A stretch of 64,000 nucleotides of DNA, from positions 7,090,201 to 7,154,200 of the forward strand of contig NC_134051.1 of the NCBI RefSeq assembly GCF_965140245.1, given 5' to 3'. The position numbers and the translations under genes are program-made. The notes beneath the pieces were generated by a model that worked only from the letters and a program-made list of their open reading frames with translations, was not told the DNA's origin and ran no database searches. The stretch comes from Athene noctua (taxonomy: Eukaryota; Chordata; Aves; Strigiformes; Strigidae). Below are positions 38,501 through 48,780 of this stretch, piece after piece (positions within the stretch are counted from its first letter, which is position 1; each line of letters begins with the position of its first letter).

Positions 38501-39073
38501 CTGGCCTGATTTTCTTAATGGCTCTGCAACTTGCTGCTGGTTTGTAGGTGGTTTAAATTGTTATCTCTGAGCACCTTGCCCAGCTTGGGCAGAGCTCTGA
38601 GGATCCTCTAAAAATACCTACATATTGTGACTTATTAATTTTGTAATTTTGTAAAACTTCTTCCCTCTCCATGTTAGGCCCAATTTGAGTTTGTCAACGC
38701 AACAGACTCGCTGAAAAGGGGTGCAAGCCCAACCTGCACTCCCTGCAGACACATAAAGAGGAGAGTGGCAAGCCTTGACTTCCAGCTGCCCCTCCTGTCT
38801 CCCCTGAACAACCCTTCCTTGCCCCCACTGCTGCATGATCTATATCCATGCATTCCCCTGCTCCTGCACCAGAGAATTTGTATTTTTCCTCAGCTAATAA
38901 CCTGTGTCTGATTTAGTTTCCAGGCGGACCGCCCGGCATTAAATGTCGTCATTTTCCCTCTGCTTCATGAGGACTTGACAGAGGTCATCAGAGATGTCCC
39001 CATGCGGCACTTGGATGAAATTACCTTGTTTAAAAGCAGAGTGGCAGAGGAACCTCCCAACTTATGGTGGTGA
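20155..39073 (+). CDS. FBXL18: F-box and leucine-rich repeat protein 18, 5 coding exons
   Basis: FBXL18 is the substrate-recognition subunit of an SCF (SKP1-CUL1-F-box) ubiquitin ligase; the human protein is reported to target FBXL7. Coding exons are 20155-20172, 21405-21605, 22482-24022, 26869-27087 and 38917-39073. The total is 2,136 bases, 711 residues, close to the human short form of about 718. Frame is kept across every junction and all introns have GT/AG ends. The F-box covers about residues 25-70 (FSDEILLHILSYVP, then NVRRTCRKLATLC). Irregular leucine-rich repeats follow, visible as LVKLNLSGC, LTSLNLSGC, LRHLNLSAAHHH, LQSLTLAQLPN and LRTLSLANLGMMGK. The C-terminus DEITLFKSRVAEEPPNLWW matches human. 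The N-terminal 24 residues and a stretch near residues 425-455 diverge most from human. The start at 20155 is chosen because exon 1 then encodes six residues ending Gly-Glu, as I recall for human exon 1; longer in-frame starts exist at 20038 and 19978. Confidence 0.95.
21405..21605 (+). CDS. FBXL18: FBXL18 coding exon 2 (residues 7-73, F-box)
   Basis: The exon is 201 bases, phase 0 at both ends, with acceptor TTTTCCCCTAG and donor GTGGGG (a weak donor). It encodes an acidic linker (ESEEES) and then nearly the whole F-box, which binds SKP1. The weak donor matters because poly(A) signals lie about 120 bases downstream. Confidence 0.94.
21726..21738 (+). terminator. Possible intronic poly(A) signals in FBXL18 intron 2
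   Basis: AATAAA occurs at 21726-21731 and again at 21733-21738, followed by a T-rich stretch (CTGTTTTACAAAAGCATTTG). They lie about 120 bases past the weak exon 2 donor. Use of this site would give a short mRNA ending in a stop at 21630-21632, adding eight residues (VGRVACFC) after residue 73. Whether it is used is unknown. Confidence 0.35.
22384..22432 (-). mobile_element. MIR-like ancient SINE relic in FBXL18 intron 2
   Basis: ATGTGCTAAGCACT, then ATCCCCATCTTCAGATGAGG, then AACTGAG follow the reverse-complement MIR consensus order (TGCTAGGCACT; ATCCCCATTTTACAGATGAGG; AAACTGAGG). The part between the first two blocks is deleted. It ends about 50 bases before the exon 3 acceptor. Confidence 0.5.
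22482..24022 (+). CDS. FBXL18: FBXL18 coding exon 3 (residues 74-586, leucine-rich repeats)
   Basis: This large 1,541-base exon has acceptor TTGAGTACAG and donor GTGAGG and ends two bases into an arginine codon. It holds most of the leucine-rich repeat region. Recognisable human-like blocks are PSYGVVPCCTSLEKLLLYFE, LRVFYARLAPGY.NQEVVRL, KFNNPFYFSFSRCTLSGGHL and SSAMPRNEPAIRNSLPPC. No internal stop or frameshift. Confidence 0.96.
24023..26868 (+). other. FBXL18 intron 3
   Basis: A 2.8-kb AT-rich intron with a T run (24789-24803) and an 11-base perfect inverted repeat at 24639-24661. Open frames are short and unrelated to known proteins. No RNA gene recognised. Confidence 0.8.
24639..24661. 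repeat. Perfect short inverted repeat
   Basis: CCTTTAGGATC and GATCCTAAAGG flank a single T. It lies among several nearby copies of AGATC/GATCCTTT, so it may derive from local slippage or inversion of a short unit. No function is suggested. Confidence 0.55.
26869..27087 (+). CDS. FBXL18: FBXL18 coding exon 4 (residues 587-660)
   Basis: The exon is 219 bases with acceptor TTATTCTTGCAG and donor GTGAGT. It encodes LEQPYF, the QFFQALS block and SRSGTLQSDAV, all parallel to human FBXL18. It ends two bases into the codon for residue 660. Reading on into the intron gives an immediate TGA stop. Confidence 0.95.
28515..28787. repeat. Large imperfect palindrome (foldback element)
   Basis: The left arm (about 28515-28650) and right arm (about 28682-28787) are reverse complements with scattered mismatches around a loop of about 31 bases. 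Matching blocks include AGCATCTGCTCC (28599-28610) with its complement near 28724-28735, CCTGAAGTCATAATC (28626-28640) with 28692-28706, AACAGGAT (28543-28550) with 28751-28758, and TTTTATTA (28517-28524) near the outer end. The left arm has an extra T-rich insertion of about 30 bases (28561-28592). It could be a non-autonomous DNA transposon of the foldback/MITE type or an ancient low-copy hairpin repeat. Confidence 0.75.
29757..29805 (+). mobile_element. MIR-like ancient SINE relic in FBXL18 intron 4
   Basis: CTGTAAAATAAGGATGGTATTATGTA lies in the order of the sense MIR core (TCATCTGTAAAATGGGGATAATAATAGTA). A TTC-rich lead-in stands where CTCAGTTTCC is expected. It is diverged and partial. 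Confidence 0.42.
30260..30312 (+). mobile_element. Possible MIR-like SINE relic in FBXL18 intron 4
   Basis: CATGTGACAGTGG is followed by CTCAGTTTCTCTGTAAAATG, paralleling the sense MIR order (TGTGTGACCTTGG, then CTCAGTTTCCTCATCTGTAAAATG) with a deletion between and within the blocks. Confidence 0.4.
31188..31267. repeat. A-rich simple sequence
   Basis: About 80 bases made of A runs broken by C (AAAAAC, AAACCC and AAAACAAA units). It could be a decayed poly(A) tail of a retrocopy, but no element body is recognisable on its left side. Confidence 0.7.
36367..36402. repeat. Short stem-loop in FBXL18 intron 4
   Basis: CTGCTCGTTAAAA at 36367-36379 and TTTTAACAAGCAG at 36390-36402 pair in 12 of 13 positions around a 10-base loop. 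Too short and isolated to call an RNA gene. Confidence 0.5.
37902..37987. repeat. G-rich minisatellite grading into GT repeat
   Basis: Repeated units of about 8-10 G followed by one T continue to about 37970, then GGTGGTGGTGTGTGCGTGTGTGTGG. The + (sense, RNA-like) strand is the G-rich one, so both DNA and pre-mRNA could form G-quadruplexes. It sits about 1 kb upstream of the last coding exon. Its length is probably polymorphic and its assembly unreliable. Confidence 0.85.
38917..39073 (+). CDS. FBXL18: FBXL18 coding exon 5 (C-terminus and stop)
   Basis: After acceptor TGTGTCTGATTTAG, 157 coding bases complete the split serine codon. They encode FQADRPALNVVIFPLLHE and the conserved C-terminal NLWW, with TGA at 39071-39073. 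The frame and sequence join exon 4 exactly as in human, despite 11.8 kb of intron between them. Confidence 0.95.
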
Positions 39074-40847
39074 CTGTCACAGCATGGAGAGGACAGTCAG
39101 CGTGAACACATGAAATAGCTTCTTCTTGGCCTGGATTCCCTATCTTCAGCTCCTGGCCACCTCACTGGATGCTGTACAATCACTTTAAATAGGTGCAATT
39201 GCAAAATTAAAAAAAGATGGCCCTCTGCAGTGGGGAAACATCTATTGGATATTGCTTGCATCTGAAAAATCCTGTCTCAAAGGTTTCTGGAATCTGATGA
39301 GTATTTCCTTGCGGTTAATATGAATTGTTTTGCTATTTTACTGAAGTTAAAGGTAAGAAAAACTGAATTAACGATGCTCTTCCCCCTGTGTCGCCTGGTG
39401 TATTTCCTAAGGGTCCCTGTGTACTTTGGCAGTGTGCTTTGTGATATTGGTGGAAATCATTCTTTGCTTCAGTCTATTTTTGGCAAAGTAGAAAGCCTAA
39501 GCCAGCTAAGAGGCACAAAAATGTGTTGCTCAGTTGAAGTGCATCACATCTTTTTCTATGTTACAGATAGGCATTTGTCGTCACACACATGCAATCACAG
39601 ATATTTAAAAGGTTTTTTTGATTGAGAAGTACCACAAGGACTCTTTTTTTTATATTTGAATAACAAATTAAGGTCATTAGCACCTTGACCATGGTATGTT
39701 CTTGCTGATGCTTTTTCCATCAGTCTGGTGGAAGAAGTTCTCAGCTCTTTTGGAAATCCTTGTCCTAGGGTAGATGGTGCCTGCAGTGAGTAAGTTGAGG
39801 CTCTGGTCTGATTTAAATGGAGTCTGTCTTGCAGTGTAGATGGGAATGTAGTGTTCCAGTTCTGTCCTTAGATCCCATGCCTTGAGCTCATGCTAATTTT
39901 AGAGATGTTATGAAGTATTTTCACAGTGTGATTTCAGTCAGCTTCTCTGCTCCACAGAACTTCCTCAGGCATTAGTAGTGGTCTGGATCACTTTCATATT
40001 GCCTTATTTACTGAGCACTTTTGAAAGCATCAGACAGCTGTACCAAAAGCCAAGCAACGTACTCCTGGAGCTACGTTTCTGGGTGGCAGTCGGATTTCCC
40101 TTCTGCTGGAGTATTTTGTGGTAGCACACTGGGTCTGTCTTCTGCAAAACAGCTATCAAGCAGAACCGTCTAACTTCTCCATCCAAATGCTCCCTGATGT
40201 GTTGAGCAGTGCTTTTCTGGGGAGATCCAGTGTTGTCCAAAGACGATGTCCCCACCTCCTTGTCAGCATTCTCTACACGAGGCAAATGGTGTTCTGCGGT
40301 CAGTGGTTCATAGGAAGCCTGGTCTGATGGGGTAGTTTTGAGAGCAAAATGCATCTCACAGCTTTGGAGGACTTCCCGTCCTTATTTTCCCATCAGTCAG
40401 GTGTGCACCTGCCTGGAAATCTGTCTTGCTGGTGTAAATCTTGAACCAGACTGCAGTAACCTTTGTGCTCAGATAGGTTACAGTGTTAACGAGCAGGTTA
40501 ATGTTAGTCTTCTACTAGCGTTGCTAAAACTAACCTCTGCATGTGTTTGCTGTCTGCCCTGAGTTTCTATCTCTTCCCCACTCAGGCCAGGGTGCCAGCA
40601 GCGGTTGGTCTCTGGTTTGCAGTTGGTGTCAAGGTGGTGAGGCCGGCTCGTGCTCCTCTGGGAACGGCCGCAGCTGAGCTGCGATCGCTCCTGAAGTATT
40701 TGAGACTCTGCCTCAGGTTAGACACTGTGCCGGTGAGTGTGAGGAGCGGGTGCCCTGTTCTTGGCATCATGCCACTGTTTTCTCTCCTGCTGTCCCAGCG
40801 AGGTCATTCTTTCTACCTCTTGTCATATTATTCGCCTGTTTGAATCC

Positions 40848-40864
40848 CTCTCTCTCTCTCTCTC
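40848..40864. repeat. (CT)n microsatellite
   Basis: Uninterrupted CT dinucleotides for 17 bases. Likely to vary in length between individuals. Confidence 0.85.
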
Positions 40865-41449
40865 CAACAGCTTTCTTCTCTCCTTCTCCCTCAGCAAATC
40901 AGATATACTTTTTGGCAGGAACACGAGCCACTGCTCTGTCCAGTTCAGGCTGCTTCAGCTCTGCTTAGTTTTTGTCTGGGAGTTAGGCAGGGAGTTTGCA
41001 GAGCTGCTTTCTCCTCTGTGCTTGAAGCATTAGTAAAGCTGTTTTCTCCTCCTTGTGCCTCAAGGAAGTGCAGAGGGAAGACTGAGGGTATGGAACCAGC
41101 TCTCTAATGCCTAAGGGGACCTCTTTTGTTACGTGCTGAGGAGTGAGGCCATTCCCACCCTCAGCCAGGATTTCCCCTCCATCTAGAGGCTGTGGCACCA
41201 GCAAGAGTTTGGCAGAACCACCAGCTACCCTGTTCCTGTCCCGCTGGAAAACCTGGGTTAGGGGACAGCAGTATGTGAAAATGCCTGTTGCTTAATGGTG
41301 GTGTTAACCCTTTGGTCTTGGAGGTTAGAGTAACCTGATGAAACAAGCTGTACCTTTTGGTTGGCAAAGTGATACCCATCTGCCTCGTGTCTTGCTAGAT
41401 CAGGGCAGGCAATCAGGCATGTTTTATAACGCCATTATTCTGTTGCCTG

Positions 41450-41900
41450 GAGTATGATGTTTAGACATCTGTATTCACGCAAGCAGGTCAGAAGTCCTGA
41501 TGCAAATGCTGCCAGTTATAATCGGGGCTAGGAAAGGTCACCCACAGGTAATAAAGATAGCACCACAAATAGTGATAAAGAGCTAAAAACTCCTTCCACC
41601 CCCAACTCCCCAACTCTGGGCCAATGCTCGATATCTCTACTACAAATCCTCTTATGGTGAGTGAGAATTTCCGCTGCTTCTGCACTCCAGGCAGGATTCA
41701 CCAGATGTTAATAATGTGCTTATTTTCTCTAAGTGCTATTTTGGCATCGGTGTTAATTACAATTTATATTCTGCAACATTTACACTGGGAAAAGAACCCA
41801 CCCTAATAGTCCCCAATTGGCAGAGCCGGGCTATTAAACATAGCACCATATGTTCTGAGCAGAGCAATATATGGGACTCGGAGCCCACTCAGTGCTGAGA
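41450..41900. promoter_or_regulatory. AT-rich block, candidate conserved element downstream of FBXL18
   Basis: Contains ATGCAAAT (an octamer-type POU site, 41500-41507), GGTAATAAAGATAGC, and ATGTTAATAATGTGC plus GTTAATTACAATTTATATTC (homeodomain-type cores). No long open frame. Composition differs sharply from the flanks. It could be part of the FBXL18 3'UTR or an enhancer. Confidence 0.28.
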
Positions 41901-42707
41901 CTCCAGCGTGCAGCGTTAGAGGAGGAGAGGAGAACAGAGAGATGGGTGTTTTGTTCCTAGCTCTTATTTAATATGAAATTCCCCCTTCTTTTCTTTGGTC
42001 TCTGCCCCCATCTCTCCAGAAATCTCCCTCCCGCTATCTGTGAGCATCTAATAGGGTGATCTCTGAGCCTGCTGATGCCACTGTCCATAGTCTAAAATAA
42101 ATGAATTCAATTACAGTCGGTGCCCTTCTCGCAGGGAGTGCCTCTGCAGGATTCCCAGTCCCTGCTGCCGTGTTTCTTACTGCGCTCCAAATCAGACCTC
42201 CCATCTTTGGGGACTGCAGAAGAAATCTTTGCTTTGACTACCAACGAGGTGTCTGCGCTTCTCTGGGAGAAGCCTATTCTGGGACAAAGTGCCATTAGTG
42301 TGTAAAATCAGAAGTTGTTTGCTGCTCTGCTAATGTCCAAAGTCTTGTTTAGCAAAGTGACATTTGGTTCCTGCAGGCTGGAAGGGTCTCGACCTGGAGT
42401 GACAGTGGTTTTGGTGTGGGGAATTAGGTGGGGTGAAGTCGTCAGCGTTTTTGTAAGTTTCTTAGGGCTGTAGGTTAAAGGATTGCTTCCTCAGCCATTT
42501 TGCAAAGCTGATTTCATGGTCTCTTTAGAAAACAGCAGTGTGTCCACTGCTCAGTTTGGAAAGGGGGCTGTGTGGCAAAGCCTCTCCCTTCAGGAGAGTT
42601 TGGGCGGTGGTTGCTTTTCTGTTGGGGAGGTGGTTTGGCAGGAGAAGAAGAGATGGGAGTGAGAGGGGCAGGACTGTGCCATGGACCTCAAACCGGAAGC
42701 CAGACAC

Positions 42708-42751
42708 ACACTGTGAGACTTGGTTTCCCCACTTGTGAAAGGGGAGGAGGG
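42708..42751 (+). mobile_element. Possible MIR-like SINE relic
   Basis: CTGTGAGACTTGGTTTCCCC followed by ACTTGTGAAAGGGGAGGA resembles the sense MIR core (TCTGTGCCTCAGTTTCCTC, then ATCTGTAAAATGGGGATAA). Short and diverged. Confidence 0.35.
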
Positions 42752-43559
42752 CTCACCCGCCCCACACAAGGCACCTTGCGGGGGTGCAGAATGTTCTCCC
42801 CTCCGGGCGAGGTGCTGCTCCCTTGGGAGCAGAGGGCAGGGCTGGGGCTGCTAATGCAGGCTGACGGGTAGCAGAGCAGCGACCCTGCTCGCTTTAATTC
42901 GCATGACTACCTCCTCCTCTGCCGAGGCGTGTGAGACTCCCGGGGGAGCACAGCAGGATCCGTCCCTTTGCCTTGCTGATCTTCAGAGGCATGAAGGTTC
43001 TGCGGTGACGTACAGGAACGGGACTGTGCGTTGTGGGGTGCTGGGTGCTTTTCCCCCAGCAGCCCTTTTTGAGGACGGGATATCCCTCTGTGGCTGCAGA
43101 AATGTGGGGCTGTTCTGTTTGTGGAGTTAACCGGTGCGGAACGGTTGTTTCGGCTGCTTAAGGGAGATGCAATTCCCCCTTGGCTGGTCCCAGCGGAGAG
43201 TGTCCAGCCGAAGCTCCTCTCCCCTGTCTGCAGGGAGCCCCATGCCAGCAGCCAGGCGAGCCAGGCGGGGTGTTGCAGAGGCAAATCTCCTTCCACTGCA
43301 GCTCTCCTGCCTCTTTGATTAGATGCGCAGGCAGCCGAGGTACTCTAGCAGGAGAATCATTTCCATAGAAACCAATTGGGATGTTGTACAGGGAATAATG
43401 ATTAATAGTGAAGAGATGTTGCCTCAGGCCCTTTTCATTTTTTAGGGGGCAGCGAGGGACAAACTGGAGCACAGGTGGGGGGACAGGCAGGCTCGAAAAC
43501 TAATGGAAACCATCCCTTCCATTAATTTCCAGGGCAGGTTCCCCTCTTCTCCTCCTACC

Positions 43560-44480
43560 CTGCCCCCCACTGCTACTTCCCAGCTTTCGTCAAATTTTCA
43601 AAATGGCTAACCTGGTTAGAAATAATCATAATAATAAAAAAGGATGGATGAGGTCTGACTACTAACATTGTTGCTGTTAGCAGCAGGATTTCAGCCATAA
43701 AACATGAAGCAAGGGAGGCATTGACCTTTCCGCTGTTTGAAATGAATGGAGACATCAATATCTATTGTTTTGTGGCATTGACCTCTGACGCTCTTGTTTC
43801 GCCCTCCCCTTTCTTTTTTTTTAATTTCCCCCTGACACTCGAGGAAAGGGGTCAGTTTGTACCATCTATTGATCTCGATCTTACTTGGTGATAGGGAAAT
43901 AATTAGAATTTTAAAGATCTCTGCTGCACGCTGGTGAAATACATAGATGCACACGCTAAGCCCCTGCTTCCTGCGTTGCATTCTCCCCCCTTCCTTGCAG
44001 AGAGATTCAAAGCTCAGAGATCTGAAGGAAGATGGATCAATATAGGCTTAATCACGATGGGGTTTTTATTTCAGTTTTTTACATAGTAAAGTGTAACGTT
44101 TTATGTTAATGTTGTCGGAGTCTGGCTGCCTGGTGCCTTGTTTTATTTATTGTTTTAAGTAGCCCCTTCTTTTGTGAACTTCATCTATGTACAGAGAATG
44201 TGAAATCAGGCATTGCTAATTAGCTGTATGACAATTAAGTAATGTAGCACAAAACCATTAGGACACTGGATTTGTTTTTGAAGTTTGTCCTTTGAAGTGG
44301 AAGCTGCAACTCCCTGCCCAAGGCTGCTGGGGAAAATGTTTTTCTATCAAAACTTTCTTTGAAAATAAAATGTCAGTGTAAGAGTCCCTATTTCTGTCGT
44401 CTCTCCATATAAACAGCGGGTAGAAATTGTTTCTTACTGTAAAAACTGCTGGCATTGATAGAAAGGGGAATTCAGAAAAG
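43560..44480. promoter_or_regulatory. AT-rich block, candidate conserved 3'UTR or enhancer
   Basis: A 0.9-kb AT-rich island in GC-rich surroundings with CATTGCTAATTAGCTGTATG (near 44213), TTTTATTTATTG and ATTAAG elements and several poly(A)-like hexamers. This looks like the distal part of a long 3'UTR or a conserved non-coding block; the sequence alone does not decide. Confidence 0.3.
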
Positions 44481-44833
44481 CATTAAATGGGCAGTTGATC
44501 TCCAAACACCCTTGGTTCTGGTAGAGATGTTACCAAAACCGCTTGTTTAGCTTGTTGAAAGAGAACGGTGCTGCTTTAAGAGAAAAGTCACAGCCAGCAA
44601 CCTGGAGATGGCAAAGGGAGGTGACCCTCAGAACTGCAGGTTCGCCTCTGACACCTCAAGTGCCATCAGGATGCGGTGCAGCCTGGTTGCAAATACCGAC
44701 AAGCTCCTCGGTTCGGGCTCCTCCATCTGTGCACTCGTTTGACACTTGTGTTTGCATCCGGCCCTTTGTTCTAGTAGTGAGTCGAATTCTGAATGTGCAA
44801 CTTTCATGTACGCTGGTGGCATGTAAAACTTCA

Positions 44834-44858
44834 AATAAAGAGTGAAACTGATTTTGAA
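44834..44858 (+). terminator. Candidate distal poly(A) signal
   Basis: AATAAA at 44834-44839 follows GTAAAACTTC, and a T/GT-rich stretch (GTCTCTCTTGTTGCC, 44861-44875) lies at the usual distance. It is the best-formed cleavage context after the FBXL18 stop, but assignment to FBXL18 is inferred from position only. Confidence 0.4.
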
Positions 44859-47800
44859 CCGGGTCTCTCTTGTTGCCTCCTGCCTCTTACTTCCCTTTAA
44901 AACCAAAGCCATCCTCCTAGAAGGCATGTTTTGGTGTGTCACACTCTAAGGTTAAGTGAAATGAGTTGCTGCGGTGAGGTGTGTGTGGGCAGGGACGTGC
45001 CTGGGTGTAGCCCCAGTCTGGACTGGGAGCTGTGGAAGCGTCACCCACTGGGAGCACTGGGGTGAGCTGTGCTAATGGGGTTCACATCCCTGTTCCCACA
45101 GGTCTGAGGTTTGCGGATGCTGCTCTGTGGCATGTTAAAGAAGCAGCTACTTTGTCTTTAGGAAATGCTTTTTCTCTGTGGACCTCTGAGCGCTCAGCTG
45201 CTGAGCCATGTTGCGATGGGACAAAACAACCGTTATCCCTGGGTAAGTGAACCAAAGTGACTTGCAGAACATCCACTGGTATGGTGGGAGGCGGCAGCAC
45301 GTGCTGCTCGTGATGAAGGCAGCTCTGCAGGCATTCACCTGCCCTGGCAGCAGCAGTTCTGCCCTTGCAGACACGGCAGATGCCTGGTCCCTGGATCCCG
45401 GGAGCCTGCAGTGGTGGCTGAAAGCATATTGCCACCAAATATTGGAGGGGAGTGGGATGGATGTGCTGGACCACAGCCCTGTGCACAATCCAGCTGGAGC
45501 AGCGCCAGCCGCTGGGTTTGCCTGCGTGGAAAGGCTGATCGATGCTAAAGAAAACGTGCATCCTATTGAGCTGTTGCTCTTTCTAGGGTGCAGGATAGCG
45601 ATGCATGGGGAACCCAGGTTTCAGGTACTTGCAGCATCTACTTTGGATTAAAAAAAAATCCACAAAATGAACATGCAGGAGGAGCAGCTTGGGGGAAAAT
45701 GGTGCAGCTTATGTACCCATGTGCTTAAATCAACTCACACCAGGGAGGTGAAGCAGTAGGAAATCACTCCAAATTGATGAGTGATCAGTTTTTAAAAGGT
45801 GAGTGAGTCCATGCAGGATTTGTGGTGGGACTACAGGAGAGCATGTGTGCTGCTGCCTCTCCCCGCAGCGATCTGAGGTCCTGCACTAGGTTTTATTTCA
45901 GAGGGGATCATGAGCTCTCCTCTGTTGTTTTTCTGTTCTGGCAGGTCTGCTCACCAGGGCACGGAGCAGAGACCCTCCTTCCATTCCTCCTGCGCTTGTG
46001 TTTAAGTTATGGATTTTATTGTTCCAATAACTTTTATCTAAATGTGGTTTTGGGGGAGGGAGGAAAGAGATAAGGAGGGAGGAGGCTGAGGAAAGAATGT
46101 GCTTTTGGACTCTGCTAAGCCTCCAACTTATCGCTGGGACTGGCTTGGGGTTTTGGCATTAACGATCCTGGAGGAGATCTTAAGGGGGAAACAGCTGAAA
46201 GGGCCATGGTCGATGCATATGTTGGTGAGAGGAAACCCAGGGAAGGCCTATGAAGAGCAACCCTCTTCCCATTTGATACTGATCCTTGTGACCTCTGCCA
46301 GCTTATATGTTGGCAAGGAGGGACATGACTCGGTTTCTAGGAGGGGGAACTGGAGCAGAGGTGTGAAAAGGCTGAGGGTGAAGAGCTCAGTTTGGCAGAG
46401 GGAGAGATCTCCTGCAACTGCTTGGATGTTTAGGTGTGTTTCTCATTTTGCCCTCCCCTATACAGCCATTATTTGGGCAAATAGTATTGATCTCTGTGAG
46501 AGGGGGTCAGGGAGAGTTTAAAGAGAAGAAAAAATAAAACTAGGAAGGCTACTGGCTTGCCCTGTGGGTTTTCTCTCTCCTGCCTGTCTCCCGATGGGGA
46601 TGGGCTGGAGCCCTGCACCTCCAGAGCCGCTCAATAGCCCCCAGGCTGACAGTGACCTTTGGGCTTGTGGCAGCATGTGGATGTGCAGAAAGCAGTTCCC
46701 AGATCCTCGTCCTCCAGACCCAGCTGTATGAAGAGGGTAGGGTGGGACCTGCTGGTGGAGAACAAGGCTGTGCCTGCCTTTGCTTGTCATGTGAAGGGGA
46801 AAGGAGACCTTGTATGTGCAGGTCTGGGTTGTTAATGATTTCCCCTGCCTGCCGAAGTGGGGTAGTGGCGGTCCCCTGCTCCCTTCACCACCTCTCTGCC
46901 TCCATTTTCTACCCAACTGGCTTTTTGCTGGTTTAACTGGGTTTGCTGGGCAGCAAGTACCAGCCTGGGGGAAGCAGGAGGTGACCACTGATGCTGCAGC
47001 TCTGCAGCCTGCGTGTGTCAGGCAGAGGGGGGTCAGCATGGGGGGCTGGTGCACTTAGGGTGTGAAGAAGTCCTGGAGATTCAGCGAGGAGGCAGAGGTG
47101 AAGCATCTATAACAATATCTAGCCATGGAAAGAAGCAGGCTGGTAGTTAACGGTTGGGGGGGGATGTTTAAATGAACAACATGATCCAGTTCTCTTCTGC
47201 CTGGAGATCGGGTCTTCTTCAGCCTTTACAGAGTCTCTTGCTACTGGATACCTGAGCACTGCAGGTCAGAATGGGAAGTGTGGATGAGCACTAATGCTGC
47301 TCTCTGGGCTGGTCCCCCGATCTATTTTTCAGAGTTCTTATCTCCCATCAGCTGCTCTTCAGCATTTGATGCATCTTGGGTGAGATCACCTCAGAGGGAG
47401 TAGGTCTGCAGGGTGCTGGCTAAAACACCTCCCAGACCCTCGGTCTCAGGCTACAGCAGCGGACGCTTGATCTCCATCTGCTGGGACCTTGGCTGGGAGG
47501 TCTCTAGGCCTGGGATGGCAGGAGGACAGAGGTCCTCCAGGTGTGCACTCTGAGTGCGGCTTCTCACCCCCTGGGTCCGTTTGGGAGCAGCCTGTGCATC
47601 ACTGGCTCCAAGGTGGAGACAGACAAGAGAGGCCAAACTGCTTCATGTCCCAGAGGCTTCATCTGTGGCAGCAGGATGCAGCTGACAATTTCTGAGGTGC
47701 TGATTTTGTGCTTGTTACTTCCCAGACCCCAGCTATAGCCTCTCTGCGGGGGCTGACAGGCGAGGCAGAGGTGGAGGACGCGTGTGTGAGTGAGAACCTG

Positions 47801-48269
47801 TGTGTGAGCGAGGTTCTGACCACGGCCATAGGTGGAAAGTCTTGGGAGGGACCAGAAGAGGAGAAACAGTGGTTCAGCCCTTTTTGTGCCATCCCTGTGG
47901 GACACGTGATTGTTCTTGTGGTGGGGTGGACTGTCCCATCAAGCAGAGATTTGGACTGGGGTGGTCCCGTAGTGCCACCCTTTGCGGCTGGGGCCCGTGG
48001 TGGCTTTCTGGTTGGCATCAGAGTGGACTCCAGTGTCCTGTGCCCATTTCACTGTGCTTGAATTTGCTTTCTGGTGTGTTGGTGAAGGCTTGCGTGGAGA
48101 GGTAGAGCTACAGCGAGTGGAGAAGAGGAGGAAAAGGATGAGCTTTCTCTCTCCTATGAAGCACAAATGGATGGAGAAGTATTTCTGAACAAACAAGTCT
48201 CTCATCCTTGTCTCCTGGAAGCTGCATTATCAGAGCACCATCGCTGTCCTCTCCTCTCCTTCCCCCCGA

Positions 48270-48780
48270 TGAACAGGAATTAAAAATACAACTAATAAAA
48301 CCCTTTTACTTTCTCCAGGAGGAGGAAAAAAAAAAAGAAAAGCCTTGAAAATGCTAAAGGACATAAAGGGCATTCATGAAAGGGTTGGATGGTGGTTATT
48401 GCAGCAGGGGGAAAAACAACATTATTTCACTGTGCAGATAAAAGGAAGTGGAAAAGCAGCATATTTATAGCTAGGGAGCCTGGATTCCTTGTTAAGCCGC
48501 TATTATCAAATTAATGTCAAAATGCATCAAACAGGCATGAGTGTTCTGGGCCCCTTATGCAAAGTGCTTGCAAATTGGTTACAAATACATTTGTTTACAG
48601 GGTACGAGGCAGGAGCGAGCTAATTAGTCATTGTAGCAGGGTTGTTTTGTGTCTTTTTTTTTTTAAATTTTTTTGGCAATTACACAAACAAGCTGTTCTG
48701 AAGTATAAATACGCACTGCGTTACAGCCCCTTTAAAAGGGAATCAAATAGAAATTGCGGGATGTGGAGGGCTTGACGTGA
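48270..48780. promoter_or_regulatory. AT-rich block with homeodomain motifs, candidate enhancer
   Basis: Features include ATTAAAAATACAACTAATAAAA near the left end, AGCATATTTATAGCTAGG (MEF2-like A/T core, near 48456), ATCAAATTAATGTCAAAATG (48507-48526), GTTTACAG (forkhead-like, 48593) and GAGCTAATTAGTCATTG (48617-48633). It lacks open frames and contrasts with GC-rich flanks. This is the strongest enhancer-like block in the right half of the window. Confidence 0.33.

Larger units (their letters stand above)
27088..38916 (+). other. FBXL18 intron 4 (11.8 kb)
   Basis: The longest intron of the gene. It contains the roughly 270-base palindrome at 28.5-28.8 kb, two MIR-like relics (29.76 and 30.27 kb), an A-rich tract at 31.2 kb, a stem-loop at 36.37 kb, T runs at 36.46 and 36.6 kb and a G-rich minisatellite at 37.9 kb. 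No alternative coding exon could be identified by eye. Human FBXL18 has a longer isoform with another C-terminus, so one may exist here undetected. Confidence 0.8.
39074..44855 (+). other. Probable FBXL18 3'UTR and downstream DNA, 3' end uncertain
   Basis: No canonical AATAAA occurs in the first 3 kb after the stop. ATTAAA at 39206-39211 is a possible proximal signal. AATAAA occurs at 42096-42101, 43633-43638, 44364-44369 and 44834-44839. The last has the best context. If it is used, the 3'UTR would be about 5.8 kb. The segment contains a CT repeat (40848-40864), an AT-rich block at 41450-41900 and a possible MIR relic near 42.7 kb. Confidence 0.4.
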
